A stretch of 64,000 nucleotides of DNA from Macrostomum hystrix (taxonomy: Eukaryota; Platyhelminthes; Macrostomidae), in the NCBI GenBank assembly GCA_950097015.1, contig CATNEN010000041.1, positions 1,467,501-1,531,500 on the forward strand, given 5' to 3'. The position numbers and the translations under genes are program-made. Positions 48,501 to 59,227 of this stretch are shown piece by piece. Under the pieces are notes generated by a model. It saw only the letters and a list, made by a program, of their open reading frames with translations, was not told where the DNA came from and ran no database searches. Positions within the stretch are counted from its first letter, which is position 1. Every line of letters begins with the position of its first letter.

Positions 48501-51500
48501 TTCCCTCAGTTTCCTCCGCGGCTGCGGCAAGAAGACCATTCATTCCATCTTCCGACCAGTGCCGGCCCTCTACGTAAGCGCGGTACGAGCAGACATTCAC
48601 AGTCTTGTTGAAGACAGGTGATGGCGAGCGGCTATTGGAGTCAGCGTCGGGGTCGAAGTTAGCAAACAGAGAACTGCCTGCACAGCACACAGAGACTGAC
48701 TCGCCTTGACTGCGAAGATCGAAAGTCTTGAGCTCATCCATTGCTTCGCGGTATTCCTACAGATGGTATAAATAAAGACATGCTGAAGTTAACAGTCCCG
48801 ATTTTCTCTACTAAGTAACCCTCCCACCAATGCGTGCATAAATTCTTACCTGCACGGCAACTTCTGCGCGCTGTAGCGCCCGAACACATTTCTCGTGCAG
48901 TCGAGCATAAGCATGACCATGTGACAATAGCAAGTATGTTTGGAAGCATATGCTGCAAGACGTAGGAGCATAAATAATGCATGCAGACAGGTGCCTAAGC
49001 AAAACAAGTCTGCGGATGCGGCATCAAGGCAATATGCGTGTCCGTCAAAACACATGCGCCGAGAATGTCGGTCACAGGGACCTGAAATTCGTCACCTAGG
49101 TTTTCAAATGGATCGGCTGCCGGATGTGAGCGAAGGAGCAACCGCGATTCGGCGAAGTCGCGGGAACAGCAGCCAGCGCTTCCAACGGATTCCAGTCCGA
49201 ATGAAGGACAGGCAAACTAGCAAGTCCGACGATGACCTCCTGGCCGACGAGTTGCAGATTTTGAACGCGGGCAAACCTGAACACTGTAGGTTGACAGCCC
49301 ACAACAGCAACAAACGCAGATGGAATTCGGCGCTGATCCACGTGCCCTGCCTGATCTGCACCCGTCAGTTTAAAGACTTCAAAAGTCCAACCAGATGGCA
49401 AGGTGACACTGCGCCAGCCGTTCACCATACTAGCGGGACGCAGGAGCAGAATGCCATTTATGACAGTGGATTCTGTACGGCGCATGGCAACCGGCTGTGG
49501 GGCCTCGTTGACCCGAAGTCGCGCTCCCGATTGAATTGTAGCGAAGCACCGCTCCACTGTACCGACCAGTTCCACATCCGTTCGGCGTGAGCCGTGAAGA
49601 AGTCTCCGAAGCTTGGTATGCATGGACTAAAAAAGGCATGCATACCATACATGGAGCTAGCTAGCGTTTGGATCTGTCGTCGGATGTTGAATGTCCAAAA
49701 GTTATTCACCTTATTTGAATTACAGTGTTCACAAAGCGAATCATTTGGATCGCACCGACCACGGCTGCTACGGTAACAGTTATTGCATACCGTGTGACTC
49801 GAGGCAGTGCCCAAAATCGACTGTGACGATCTGGATGCATTCAGAAGCGCTTTCTCAGTCCGTGGGAGAATATTGTTCGGCACAAGACGGCGCAGCATTG
49901 CCAAAATTCGGGTAGTGCCGCCCCGTGGAAGGCGCAGATCCCTGGCACAGAGATGGATTTCGACCATTGCTTCGCCGAACGAGACAGGCAACGCTTCATG
50001 CCATCTCTGCTGCAGTACTTCGTCTTGCAGTACGATCGTCGTCACCCTCATTATCGTCATCATTGTCGGCGGCGTCCTCACCGGACGACTGCAAACTGGT
50101 GGCGCCCTCGTCAGATGACTGAGCAGCGGCATCCTCGTCAGATAATTGATTGGCTGCATCCTCGTCAGATGATTGAGCAGCGGCATCCTCGTCAGATGAT
50201 TGACTGGCCGCATCCTCGTCAGATGATTGACTTGCGGTGCCCTCGTCAGCTGACTGAGCAGCGGCGTCCTCGCCAAATTGACTGGATGAAGCGCTGCCAG
50301 TGGGACCTAATGTGACACAGTTGGGGGCAACAATGCATCATAAAGAGTCGTCTTGTGGTGGAAGCAAAATAGACCGGCTAACGCGATAATGTTATATAAC
50401 GAAGATTGCGAAATCTGGCTTGCAAGTCTCGTAATACCCGACACGCTTAGCAAATAAAAGAAAGCCACAAAACGTTAAAAGTCCCACCTGGACATGACGT
50501 TCCGGCAGAACCATGTTTGCCATTAGCAGCCGCATTACTGTTGGCGTCATTGCCCTCAACCGGTGGTACGCAAGCAACAGAAAAACCCGATTGTTCGCCT
50601 GATGGCCCAACTCGGAGCGGAGAACGTGAGTGGGATCGTCGCCGAGCGCGGTCTTGAATCTTCCGGCGTACGCGATAGCGCTTCATGAACAGTGCACGAC
50701 GAAACTTAGCGTCATCTTCGTCATTCTCCATTGTTTATGCTGTAAGATTGAGTGACACACGAAGCTGAATTCACCTAGCTTACTGATACTAAGCTACACT
50801 ATACTAATACTATACTATGCTAGGCTCAGCTATACTATAATACTATTCTAAGCTATACTATACTATAATTAATACTACCAATAATAACTACCCATTAATA
50901 ATTATTACTTACTAATATTAAATGCCGGCACCTATGTAAATACTGATTTTAAGATTAGTAAAGGCTGTTGAAATAAGGATCGGAAGGTCAAGGCTGCAAC
51001 TTGCATAGCAGAATTGGTTCAGTTATTATTTAACAATAGTGTCAAAAGTGAGCACAAAATGGTACAGTTGAAGTAATTGCAATAACGAAGCGTTTTAAAA
51101 AACGTGGCTTAAGCCAACGCTGAATGCAGTACCGAACGCAAACAAGAGCGAAAGAATTTATACAGTTCACAAAGTATCGGCCTGCACGCATTTTTCTGAA
51201 ATTGGAGCGGACAAACAGTCGGATAAAAAACCGGACGACAGATCGGACAAATTTTTCCCTCATCCGAAATTCATCCGCTTTCTCGTCAACTTTCTCGTCC
51301 GCTTTTGGCCTGGAATGGAAGCGGACGAGAAATCAAATGAAATTCGGACGAAACATCAAAAAGAAGCGGATGATTCGCCCGATATTTGGTCCGCAGCTTC
51401 GCACGACGTCGAAATCGGACGAAAACCGGGTGAATTTCGTCCGCTTCTGAATTTCGTACGGAAATCGGTCAAAAATCGGATGGGAATCGGACAAATAAGT

Positions 51501-54500
51501 GGACCAAAGTCCAGGTGGGCCTTGAAGGTCCAGCAGTCCGTCTAGAAAAAGCTAGGTGACCACCGAAGACGCGGATGATGCAGGCACGCTCGGGTGACAT
51601 GCTGATAAATTTTGAAGGCCTAGCAAGGCCGCACTGAGGCACAGTGCTAATCTGTGTATAAGGGGAAGCGAAATACACTAGCTCTTACGGGAAAAGTCTG
51701 ACTTCGGCCAGAACCTGTTGAATATCTCGACGGTCTGTAGGGCTGGCGACTTGGTTCTTGTTTCAGAAGATGCGCAACAAAAAGTTGGCGCGTGTTCTTG
51801 AGTTTCGTGCGCTTGCATTGCTCCGTTCGGGTGCAGCAAAAATGATTGTCTGGGGGGAACTCCGTCTTCTGTTGTCCTGATAGTTCTACTGCTAATGCTG
51901 CTTGTGGTGCTGGGTGTAGTGCAGCAAATGGGTAATTCCAGTAAGGTGTTAACTCTGTTGGTTTCTCCCACTCCCTAATCGCACAGGTGAAGGCTACCAC
52001 GGAGCCAAAGTTCATCCGCCTGTTCCTAGTGTCCATTGTGTCCTGCCTGGAGCTGATGAATCGCTCGCCGGACCTGTGGTGCGAGTGGATCGACAAGGCG
52101 CTGTTCGCAGACTCGTTCTACCCGCTGCCTAACGACACTGTGGAGGCCTGCGACATGGTGGCCAAGTGCGAGCTAGCCGACCAAGTCAATGAGCTGCTGC
52201 AGCTGCTTTTCGGCGTGTTCAGCAACATCCAGGACCGCTGGATGAAGTGGCACGACCTCAAGCTGATGGAGTCCAAGGTCATCCTGCAGAGCCTGACGGT
52301 GCTGGAGCAGCACATGCTGGCGATGTTCAGCCAACCGCTGCAGCTCAGCGTTGTTGAAGGCTTTCTGAACTGTTTGTTCGCCTTCCTGCGCCAGCCGCAC
52401 CTCATCTATGAGTCCTTCCCCTCTGACAAGCGCGACCGGCACGTCAGCCTGATGGGCGAGGACCCCCGCCTCGCCGCATTCGAGCTTGTCAAGCGGGCCT
52501 GGGCCCGGCTGTCTCCCGAAGACCAGCTGAAGCTGGTGCCGCCTCTGGTCCATCTGCTGGTGGAGGTGAGGCCTTTGCTACGGCTTTTTCTATACATATC
52601 GGCTAGTTGCTAATCTGCACCAAACCCCACCTGACCCAGCTCAGTATTTGATTCTGTATTACGATATCATTTGCTCTGGTAAGTTCTGGATTAGCAACCG
52701 CGCATCAACCCCCCTCCACCGCCCGCAGGTGTCGCTGCAGCCGGAGCAGCGTCTCCGCGAGGAGTGCACCCGCATGCTGGTGGAGCTGCTGCGCTGCGAG
52801 TTCTCCCAGCAGAAGAGCTTTCGCTGCGTGAGCAAGGAGATCACCTTCATCATGGACAAGCTGGTGGAGAAGCACGGCAACAAGGAGTACGTGGAGCAGT
52901 TCTGCGACTACTTCCAAAAAGCCCTGTCCAGCCTGGTCAAGAGCAAGGAGAGCTACAAAATTGACAAGGCCTTCGTCTTTCTGAGCGAAATGAAGCGCCA
53001 GATGAACTTGCTGCTGGAGTACCAGACCCTCATCGCCGACGAGCTGCCCGAGAACCGCATGTTCGCCATCTACAACCTGTACAAGTTCTACAAGGACATC
53101 GACAAGGAGGAGATGTGCAACCGCTACCTGTACAAGCTTTGCCAGCTGCATGAGACGGCGGGCAACTGGGCTGAAGCCGGCTGTGTGCTGCTGCTGCAGG
53201 CCAAGTACCTGGAGTGGGGTGCCGACGCTCAGCTCAGCATCAGCAAAGACGCGCTGCAGAAGAAGTACCAGAACTGCCGCAGCCAAGGCGAGCTCAAGGT
53301 GTGGCTGCTTTTGGTGCTGTCAATCTCAATCCTTTCGAACTCTAGAATCCCCATCTCAAACCTTTCGAACTCTAGAATCCCCATCTCAATCCTTCCCAAC
53401 TCTAGAATCCCCAATTCAATCCTTCCCAACTCTAGAATCCTCAAAATAAATCATTCCTAACTCTAGAATCCCCAAACTAAATCATTCCCAACTCTAGAAT
53501 CCCCATCTCAATCCTTCCCAACTCTAGAATCCCCATCTCAATCCTTCCCAACTCTAGAATCCCCATCTCAATCCTTCCCAACTCTAGAATCCCCATCTCA
53601 ATCCTTCCCAACTCTAGAATCCCCATCTCAATCCTTCCCAACTCTAGAATCCTCAAAATAAATCATTCCCAACTCTAGAATCCCCAAACTAAATCATTCC
53701 CAACTCTAGAATCCCCATCTCAATCCTTCCCAACTCTAGAATCCTCAAAATAAATCATTCCCAACTCTAGAATCCCCAAACTAAATCATTCCCAACTCTA
53801 GAATCCCCATCTCAATCCTTCCCAACTCTAGAATCCCCATCTCAATCCTTTCCAACTCTAGAATCCCCATCTCAATCCTTCCCAACTCTAGAATCCCCAT
53901 CTCAATCCTTCCCAACTCTAGAATCCCCAAACTAAATCCTTCCCAACTCTAGAATCCCCATCTCAATCCTTCCCAACTCTAGAATCCCCATCTCAATCCT
54001 TTCCAACTCTAGAATCCCCATCTCAATCCTTCCCAACTCTAGAATCCCCAAACTAAATCCTTCCCAACTCTAGAATCCTCATCTCAATCCTTCCCAACTC
54101 TAGAATCCCCATCTCAATCCTTTCCAACTCTAGAATCCCCATCTCAATCCTTCCCAACTCTAGAATCCCCATCTCAATCCTTCCCAACTCTAGAATCCTC
54201 ATCTCAATCCTTCCCAGCTCTAGACTCCTCATCTCAATCCTTCCCAACTCTAGACTCCCCATCTCAATCCTTCCCAACTCTAGAATCCCCATCTCAATCC
54301 TTCCCAACTCTAGAATCCTCATCTCAATCCTTCCCAGCTCTAGACTCCTCATCTCAATCCTTCCCAACTCTAGACTCCCCATCTCAATCCTTCCCAACTC
54401 TAGAATCCCCATCTCAATCCTTCCCAACTCTAGAATCCTCAAAATAAATCATTCCCAACTCTAGAATCCCCAAACTAAATCATTCCCAACTCTAGAATCC

Positions 54501-57500
54501 CCATCTCAATCCTTCCCAACTCTAGAATCCTCAAAATAAATCATTCCAAACTCTAGAATCCCCAAAATAAATCATTCCAAACTCTAGAATCCCCAAACTA
54601 AATCATTCCCAACTCTAGAATCCCCATCTCAATCCTTTCCAACTCTAGAATCCCCATCTCAATCCTTCCCAACTCTAGAATCCTCATCTCAATCCTTCCC
54701 AGCTCTAGACTCCTCATCTCAATCCTTCCCAACTCTAGACTCCCCATCTCAATCCTTCCCAACTCTAGAATCCCCATCTCAATCCTTCCCAACTCTAGAA
54801 TCCTCATCTCAATCCTTCCCAGCTCTAGACTCCTCATCTCAATCCTTCCCAACTCTAGACTCCCCATCTCAATCCTTCCCAACTCTAGAATCCCCATCTC
54901 AATCCTTCCCAACTCTAGAATCCTCATCTCAATCCTTCCCAGCTCTAGACTCCCCATCTCAATCCTTCCCAACTCTAGAATCCCCATCTCAATCCTTCCC
55001 AACTCTAGAATCCTCATCTCAATCCTTCCCAACTCTAGACTCCCCATCTCAATCCTTCCCAACTCTAGAATCCCCATCTCAATCCTTCCCAACTCTAGAA
55101 TCCTCATCTCAATCCTTCCCAACTCTAGAATCCCCATCTCAATCCTTCCCAACTCTAGAATCCTCAAAATAAATCATTCCCAACTCTAGAATCCCCAAAC
55201 TAAATCATTCCCAACTCTAGAATCCCCATCTCAATCCTTCCCAACTCTAGAATCCTCAAAATAAATCATTCCAAACTCTAGAATCCCCAAACTAAATCAT
55301 TCCCAACTCTAGAATCCCCATCTCAATCCTTTCCAACTCTAGAATCCCCATCTCAATCCTTCCCAACTCTAGAATCCCCATCTCAATCCTTCCCAACTCT
55401 AGAATCCTCATCTCAATCCTTCCCAGCTCTAGACTCCTCATCTCAATCCTTCCCAACTCTAGACTCCCCATCTCAATCCTTCCCAACTCTAGAATCCCCA
55501 TCTCAATCCTTCCCAACTCTAGACTCCTCATCTCAATCCTTCCCAACTCTAGACTCCCCATCTCAATCCTTCCCAACTCTAGAATCCCCATCTCAATCCT
55601 TCCCAACTCTAGAATCCTCATCTCAATCCTTCCCAGCTCTAGACTCCTCATCTCAATCCTTCCCAACTCTAGACTCCCCATCTCAATCCTTCCCAACTCT
55701 AGAATCCCCATCTCAATCCTTCCCAACTCTAGAATCCCCATCTCAATCCTTTCCAACTCTAGAATCCCCATCTCAATCCTTCCCAACTCTAGAATCCTCA
55801 TCTCAATCCTTCCCAACTCTAGAATCCTCATCTCAATCCTTCCCAACTCTAGAATCCCCATCTCAATCCTTCCCAACTCTAGAATCCTCATCTCAATCCT
55901 TCCCAACTCTAGACTCCTCATCTCAATCCTTCCCAACTCTAGAATCCCTATCTCAATCCTTCCCAACTCTAGAATCCCCATCTCAATCCTTCCCAACTCT
56001 AGAATCCTCATCTCAATCCTTCCCAACTCTAGACTCCTCATCTCAATCCTTCCCAACTCTAGAATCCCTATCTCAATCCTTCCCAACTCTAGAATCCCCA
56101 TCTCAATCCTTCCCAACTCTAGAATCCTCATCTCAATCCTTTCCAACTCTAGAATCCTCATCTCAATCCTTCCCAACTCTAGAATCCCCATCTCAATCCT
56201 TCCCAACTCTAGAATCCCCATCTCAATCCTTCCCAACTCTAGAATCCTCATCTCAATCCTTCCCAGCTCTAGACTCCTCATCTCAATCCTTCCCAACTCT
56301 AGACTCCCCATCTCAATCCTTCCCAACTCTAGAATCCCCATCTCAATCCTTCCCAACTCTAGAATCCCCATCTCAATCCTTTCCAACTCTAGAATCCCTA
56401 TCTCAATCCTTCCCAACTCTAGAATCCTCATCTCAATCCTTCCCAACTCTAGACTCCTCATCTCAATCCTTCCCAACTCTAGAATCCTCATCTCAATCCT
56501 TCCCAACTCTAGACTCCTCATCTCAATCCTTCCCAACTCTAGAATCCCCATCTCAATCCTTCCCAACTCTAGAATCCCTATCTCAATCCTTCCCAACTCT
56601 AGAATCCCCATCTCAATCCTTCCCAACTCTAGAATCCCCATCTCAATCCTTCCCAACTCTAGAATCCTCATCTCAATCCTTCCCAACTCTAGACTCCTCA
56701 TCTCAATCCTTCCCAACTCTAGAATCCCCATCTCAATCCTTCCCAACTCTAGAATCCCTATCTCAATCCTTCCCAACTCTAGAATCCCCATCTCAATCCT
56801 TCCCAACTCTAGAATCCTCATCTCAATCCTTCCCAACTCTAGACTCCTCATCTCAATCCTTCCCAACTCTAGAATCCCTATCTCAATCCTTCCCAACTCT
56901 AGAATCCCCATCTCAATCCTTCCCAACTCTAGAATCCTCATCTCAATCCTTTCCAACTCTAGAATCCCCATCTCAATCCTTCCCAACTCTAGAATCCTCA
57001 TCTCAATCCTTCCCAACTCTAGAATCCTCATCTCAATCCTTTCCAACTCTAGAATCCCCATCTCAATCCTTCCCAACTCTAGAATCCTCATCTCAATCCT
57101 TCCCAACTCTAGAATCCCATCTCAATCCTTTCCAACTCTAGACTCCCCATCTCAATCCTTCCCAACTCTAGAATCCCATCTCAATCCTTTCCAACTCTAG
57201 AATCCTCATCTCAATCCTTCCCAACTCTAGAATCCCCATCTCAATCCTTCCCAACTCTAGAATCCTCATCTCAATCCTTCCCAACTCTAGAATCCCCATC
57301 TCAATCCTTTCCAACTCTAGAATCCTCATCTCAATCCTTCCCAACTCTAGAATCCCAATCGTAAGCCTTCCCAATTTTAAATCACAAAAATTTCTTCGAC
57401 TTTATTACTTAGTGTTAAAGTCTCCTAACCAGGAATTCCAGTTAATTTCGTGCCCTGAATTTATAATGCCAACAGCTGAATTCCCTTCTCACACGGCTTC

Positions 57501-59227
57501 ACTAAATCGCACAGGGCACCCTAATCTGGGACGCGATCGCCTACTTTGAGAAGGGCAAGCTGTTTCACAAGGCCAAGCAGCAGGCGGAGGTGCTGTGGCA
57601 GTACTATAAGGACACCCTCGTGGACTTCGCCAAGGAGCGCGAGACCCTGGAGCGGCTGGCCGGCCTGTGCCAGGCCATCACCAACGTCGAGGAGGTGCAC
57701 ACCTTCAACTCCTACTACCTGGTGGAGTTCAACGGGGAGGCCTTCCCGAACTTCCTCCGCCAGCTCAAGTTCATCTACTGCGGCATCAACAGCAAGAAGC
57801 TGGCCGATGTCATCCAGGACTTCGAGACCCTGTTTCCCTACGCCAAGATACCGCAGAACAGTCAGGACCGGGCGCAGTACCAGAACCTCATCGAGATCAG
57901 CGCCGTGACCCCGTTGCCGCGGCCGCCGGCTAACGTGCGCGACACCCAGTTCGACGCGCTGCAGTACTACGAGAACAACGAGGTGCAGCAGTTCATCCTG
58001 CGCAAGATGCTCGTCCGCTCCGAGAAGGTCACCGAGAAGACCTGCACCATTGACATCTACGAGTCCAAGGAGCCCTTCCCCAGCGTGCTCCGCCTGCTGC
58101 CCGCCGAGCACTCGCAGTCCTCCACCGAGACCCCGCTGCAGAGCGCCATCCGAGACAACGAGGCCATGAACCAGAAGCTGAAGTACTCCATCTACCAGCT
58201 CACCAGCGGCCGCATCAAGAGCAGCCAGGGCCTGGTCGGCCACGTCAGTGGCATCGTCTGCGCCACCGTAGGCGGTGGCATTGATAATTTCATGGAGTTC
58301 TTCAAGGTGCTGGACGATATTCAGGTTGGTGTATTTTTGATATGTATTAGCCGATATGTATCGAATTACTTTTTTTCTTTATCAATTCTCAAACAGATAG
58401 TAGCCGGTATCGAAATTCATGGGTATCTAGCTCGTATATACATATGTTATTGCAAACGTATATACATATGTTATTGCAAACGGCCGATATGTATCGAAAT
58501 TCCTAGTTTTTCTTGCATATTCTCTAACAGTATACACCGGATATATATCGAAACTACGAGTCTAATCCTCGTACTAATACATTTACTTTACTACTTGAAG
58601 ACTGGAATGGACACCACGGATGCGGGGGCGCCTGCCGAAGACGAAACGCTCCGCCTGGCCCATTCCCTGTCTGTCCAGCTGCAGCTGTGCGCCCGCGCGC
58701 TGGACCTCTGCAAGCAGCACGGCACGGATGTGCAGGCCTACGCCGGCCTGCTGCTAGAGAAGCTGGAGATGGTGCAGGGCCACACCGGCATCGCGCTGCC
58801 GCCGGAGATTCGGCAGACAGCAGAGAAGCTCGCTATGCCGAAGGGAGCCACCTCCGCCGGCGTCGCTGGCAGCGGCGGCGGCTCGACTGGCAACCTTCAG
58901 CAGCGGCTGCAGCGACTAGATCCTGGCATCGGCGGCACGATGCCGCGAAAGCCGCGCTCAACCGCGAACGCCGTCCAGCGTCGGCCGTCGGATCCGCGTT
59001 TCTCCAACGTACCGAGCAGCGTCGCCAACTCGCCAAGCGGCGGGCGCAGCGGCGCTCCGTCGATTCTGGATGAGCCGCTTCCGCCGCCTTTGCCCTCAAA
59101 GCGCCGATCCGAAGCTCCCTCAGCGCTGGTGAGCTCGTCACCACCTCCGCCACCGTTGCTAGCCCAGCTGCCTACCGTGCCGCCTGTTGTGCCGCCTCGT
59201 AGCAGCCGACAGCATCAGGAGGAGTGA
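36595..59227 (+). CDS. DOCK: DOCK-family Rac guanine-nucleotide exchange factor, ten exons
   Basis: Exons: 36595-37272, 37611-37832, 38926-39486, 39587-40017, 40280-40901, 41347-41826, 51987-52565, 52729-53298, 57515-58324, 58601-59227. All join in phase, giving about 1859 residues, the size of vertebrate DOCK1. An N-terminal SH3 (residues 17-78: VALYNYCP, WYYGHLWSD, KKGVFPKSHVRLLE) is the expected ELMO-facing/autoinhibitory module. A DHR1/C2 lipid-binding domain spans about 465-640 (VVYYHNGHPRWDELIRL, FEIRHRS), followed by CSTELSTNWLVSSLLHL and helical repeats. The DHR2 catalytic domain (about 1215-1650) includes ENRMFAIYNLYKFYKDIDKE and YLYKLCQLHETAGNW, and ends with GIVCATVGGGIDNFMEFF, where the nucleotide-sensor valine of DOCK proteins is kept. 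The Pro-rich tail (PPPLPSKRR, PTVPPVVPPR) resembles DOCK1/2/5 SH3-binding ends. Oddities: an 18-residue polyalanine tract in exon 3 and a 10.2-kb intron holding a transposon. Subfamily A versus B is not certain. Confidence 0.92.
37335..37495 (-). mobile_element. SINE fragment in DOCK intron 1
   Basis: The minus strand reads AGGGGCTTGTCATCGATTTA, then GAAGGCACAGT and GTCAGGGCAGATGTATGTGT, matching the middle body of the SINE at 61784-62164 (GTGGCTTGTCGTGCAATTTA, CAAGGCACAGT, GTCAGGGCAGATGTACACAC). Both ends are missing or too diverged to place. Confidence 0.55.
37922..38670. repeat. 27-bp minisatellite in DOCK intron 2
   Basis: About 28 copies of ACATTTCTCAGTGGTGAGAT followed by TTTGAAT. Variants GGGACGG, GGGTGTGG and GGGTCGG appear in a recurring order (38340-38660), showing block duplication. 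A long spurious frame runs on each strand. Confidence 0.95.
40080..40260. repeat. 16-bp minisatellite in DOCK intron 4
   Basis: About 11 copies of TGTCTAATGTGCTCAC with TGTCTCATG variants, ending close to the acceptor of the exon that starts at 40280. Confidence 0.9.
41040..41275. repeat. 20-bp minisatellite in DOCK intron 5
   Basis: Purine-rich units GAGAGAAGTAGATGGGTGAA and GAGATAAGTAGATAAGTGAA alternate about 11 times, just upstream of the exon at 41347. Confidence 0.9.
41855..41998. repeat. 11-bp minisatellite, left part (split by an insertion)
   Basis: Units GTAATGCTGCT, GTAATGCTTCT and GTAATGCTGAT. The same repeat resumes at 42573, so the sequence between is an insertion. Confidence 0.85.
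41999..42572 (+). mobile_element. tRNA-derived SINE-like insertion within a minisatellite
   Basis: The head at about 42002-42075 has an A-box-like GAGTGGGTCAGCGGCTAGCG and a strong B box, GCTAGTTCGATTCTCCCTCC. About 500 bp of GC-rich body follows without coding sense. GTAATGCT stands on both sides of the element and may be the target duplication, though it is also the host repeat unit. It is a different family from the SINEs at 34 and 62 kb. Confidence 0.55.
42573..42770. repeat. 11-bp minisatellite, right part
   Basis: Continues the GTAATGCTGCT units found at 41855-41998, with GTAATGTTGCT variants becoming common and degenerating near 42770. Confidence 0.85.
43372..44380. repeat. 61-bp subterminal tandem array of the transposon, about 16 copies
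   Basis: The unit runs GATTCGGACGAGCAGGCGGA, TTAAAAGCGGGTGAAATGCG, GACCAAATCGCTTCATTTGG, C. Variants (TTTTGCG, AGCCGGTGAAACG, CAGGTGG) recur in the same order, so blocks of several units were duplicated. Each unit holds the CGGACGA motif also scattered at the right end. Confidence 0.95.
44381..45607. other. AT-rich internal segment of the transposon, no gene seen
   Basis: Between the subterminal array and the last exon of the BEN-like gene. A short plus-strand frame at 44820-45023 has no recognisable similarity. The terminator and 3' UTR of the minus-strand BEN-like gene should lie at its right side. Confidence 0.5.
45608..46766 (-). CDS. BEN-domain-like protein encoded by the transposon, two exons
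   Basis: Exon 1 is 46766 down to 46105; a donor GTGCGA and an acceptor ATTCCAG join it in phase to 45953-45608, giving about 335 residues. The N-terminus (ESSLLRELQAEQRRAAALEH) predicts a coiled coil. Residues about 150-220 (LTVIRSLLRCLFSDAEFTNS, SISGRKS, NPAKIATAELWL) show the helical pattern of BEN domains, which bind DNA or chromatin proteins: an R-x-L-L-x-x-L-F core, an S-x-x-G turn and a late K-I helix. The second exon is basic then acidic (KKPIRKRSAKVAAK, EGEADEAESH). By position it could be the accessory DNA-binding protein of the element, in the role TnpA plays in plant CACTA elements. The BEN call is by eye and needs a profile search. Confidence 0.5.
46785..47917 (-). CDS. Transposon-encoded basic, repeat-containing protein (exon structure uncertain)
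   Basis: From ATG at 47917 the minus strand encodes a Ser/Lys-rich basic start with bipartite NLS-like clusters (EKRKRKASNHCQQPAKPHSK, KPSKKSKSHS). It then enters a 21-bp coding minisatellite read either as SNCCLGA or, one frame over, as TAVSAPP. Frames after the array, EIAVSLEAENAGDDQEIGEM and VIGQIAIGEEVLIVTAKTNR QKAKRWFGTL, and a coiled-coil-like end (ELRKKASLEQTFNSQLDALK then TGA near 46790) look coding but do not share one frame, so introns or frameshifts must lie between them. I cannot assign a function. It ends just before the BEN-like gene, on the same strand. Confidence 0.35.
47465..47725. repeat. 21-bp minisatellite within the transposon
   Basis: About 12 copies of GAGGCGCCGAGACAGCAGTT plus G, with ACAACAG and GCAGGAG variants. 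All frames are open, so it does not by itself show coding. Confidence 0.9.
48018..49450 (-). other. Transposon middle region with unassigned minus-strand frames
   Basis: Minus-strand frames at 48741-48442 (MDELKTFDLRSQGESVSVCC) and in the right half (49623 down to 49096: INGILLLRPASMVNGWRSVT, FEVFKLTGADQAGHVDQRRI) look protein-like, and could belong to downstream exons of the transposase-like gene, but I recognise no domain. A plus-strand frame over 48940-49590 is open as well and may be a shadow. Confidence 0.3.
49458..50731 (-). CDS. Transposase-like protein, N-terminal part (animal CACTA/Tnp2-type resemblance)
   Basis: Exon 1 (50731-50488) starts MENDEDDAKFRRALFMKRYR with a basic VRRKIQDRARRR stretch and joins in phase at a GTGGGA donor to an acceptor TTAG before 50306. 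Exon 2 begins with an acidic 9-residue repeat (SSDEDAAAQ). To continue into the next conserved block (DEVLQQRWHEALPVSFGEAM, LRLPRGGTTRILAMLRRLVP) a 58-bp intron (50081-50024, GTGAGG...GCAAG) or a frameshift is required. A Cys cluster follows (CNNCYRSSRGRCDPNDSLCE HCNS, about 49780-49710), then FWTFNIRRQIQTLASSMYG. The order basic start, acidic stretch, helical LL block, C-x2-C...C-x2-C, I-x-x-Q-I/L resembles animal Tnp2-type transposases, in which the catalytic DDE domain follows; that domain was not found, so the element may be non-autonomous or diverged. Confidence 0.5.
50115..50275 (-). repeat. 27-bp coding minisatellite (acidic repeat)
   Basis: Six or so units of TCAGATGATTGAGCAGCGGC plus ATCCTCG on the plus strand, coding on minus for SSDEDAAAQ and variants. 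It lies in exon 2 of the transposase-like gene. Confidence 0.85.
53320..57370. repeat. 30-bp minisatellite filling DOCK intron 8, about 135 copies
   Basis: The unit is CTCTAGAATCCCCATCTCAA followed by TCCTTCCCAA. Variants include CCTCATC, CCCTATC, AGACTCC, TTTCCAAC and an AAACTAAATCATT form found only in the first 2 kb. It is the largest array in the window. All units keep the multiple-of-three period, so minus-strand frames of up to 604 codons (ELGRIEMGIL) are artefacts. Confidence 0.95.
58325..58600 (+). other. In-frame, stop-free last intron of the DOCK gene
   Basis: This 276-bp AT-rich segment has a GTTGGT donor and a CTTGAAG acceptor, its length is a multiple of three and its frame has no stop. 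It interrupts the DHR2-to-tail junction with hydrophobic sequence unlike DOCK proteins, so I treat it as an intron that could be retained without truncating the product. It carries a duplicated ATACATATGTTATTGCAAAC. Confidence 0.6.

Larger units (their letters stand above)
43138..51519 (-). mobile_element. 8.4-kb DNA transposon with terminal inverted repeats (CACTA/EnSpm-like organisation)
   Basis: The left end CCCGCCTGGACTTTGGTCC (from 43138) matches the reverse complement of the right end, CCCACCTGGACTTTGGTCC (ending 51519), with one mismatch; weaker similarity continues inward (CTTTCGTCCG, TATCCGAT). Both subterminal zones are packed with GCGGACGAA/TTCGTCCGC motifs, on the left partly as a 61-bp tandem array. 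This is the layout of CACTA elements, whose accessory protein binds subterminal motifs. Between the ends lie only minus-strand genes: a basic/acidic protein with a Cys cluster resembling the N-terminal part of animal CACTA transposases, unassigned frames, and a BEN-like protein. The ends are not CACTA-type, I found no clear target duplication and no complete DDE domain, so the superfamily is open. It sits antisense within the DOCK intron 41827-51986. Confidence 0.7.

Noticed and set aside
55292-57106. A 604-codon minus-strand frame of ELGRIEMGIL repeats
   Set aside because: Read through the 30-bp intronic array; no non-repetitive flanking coding sequence or splice context.
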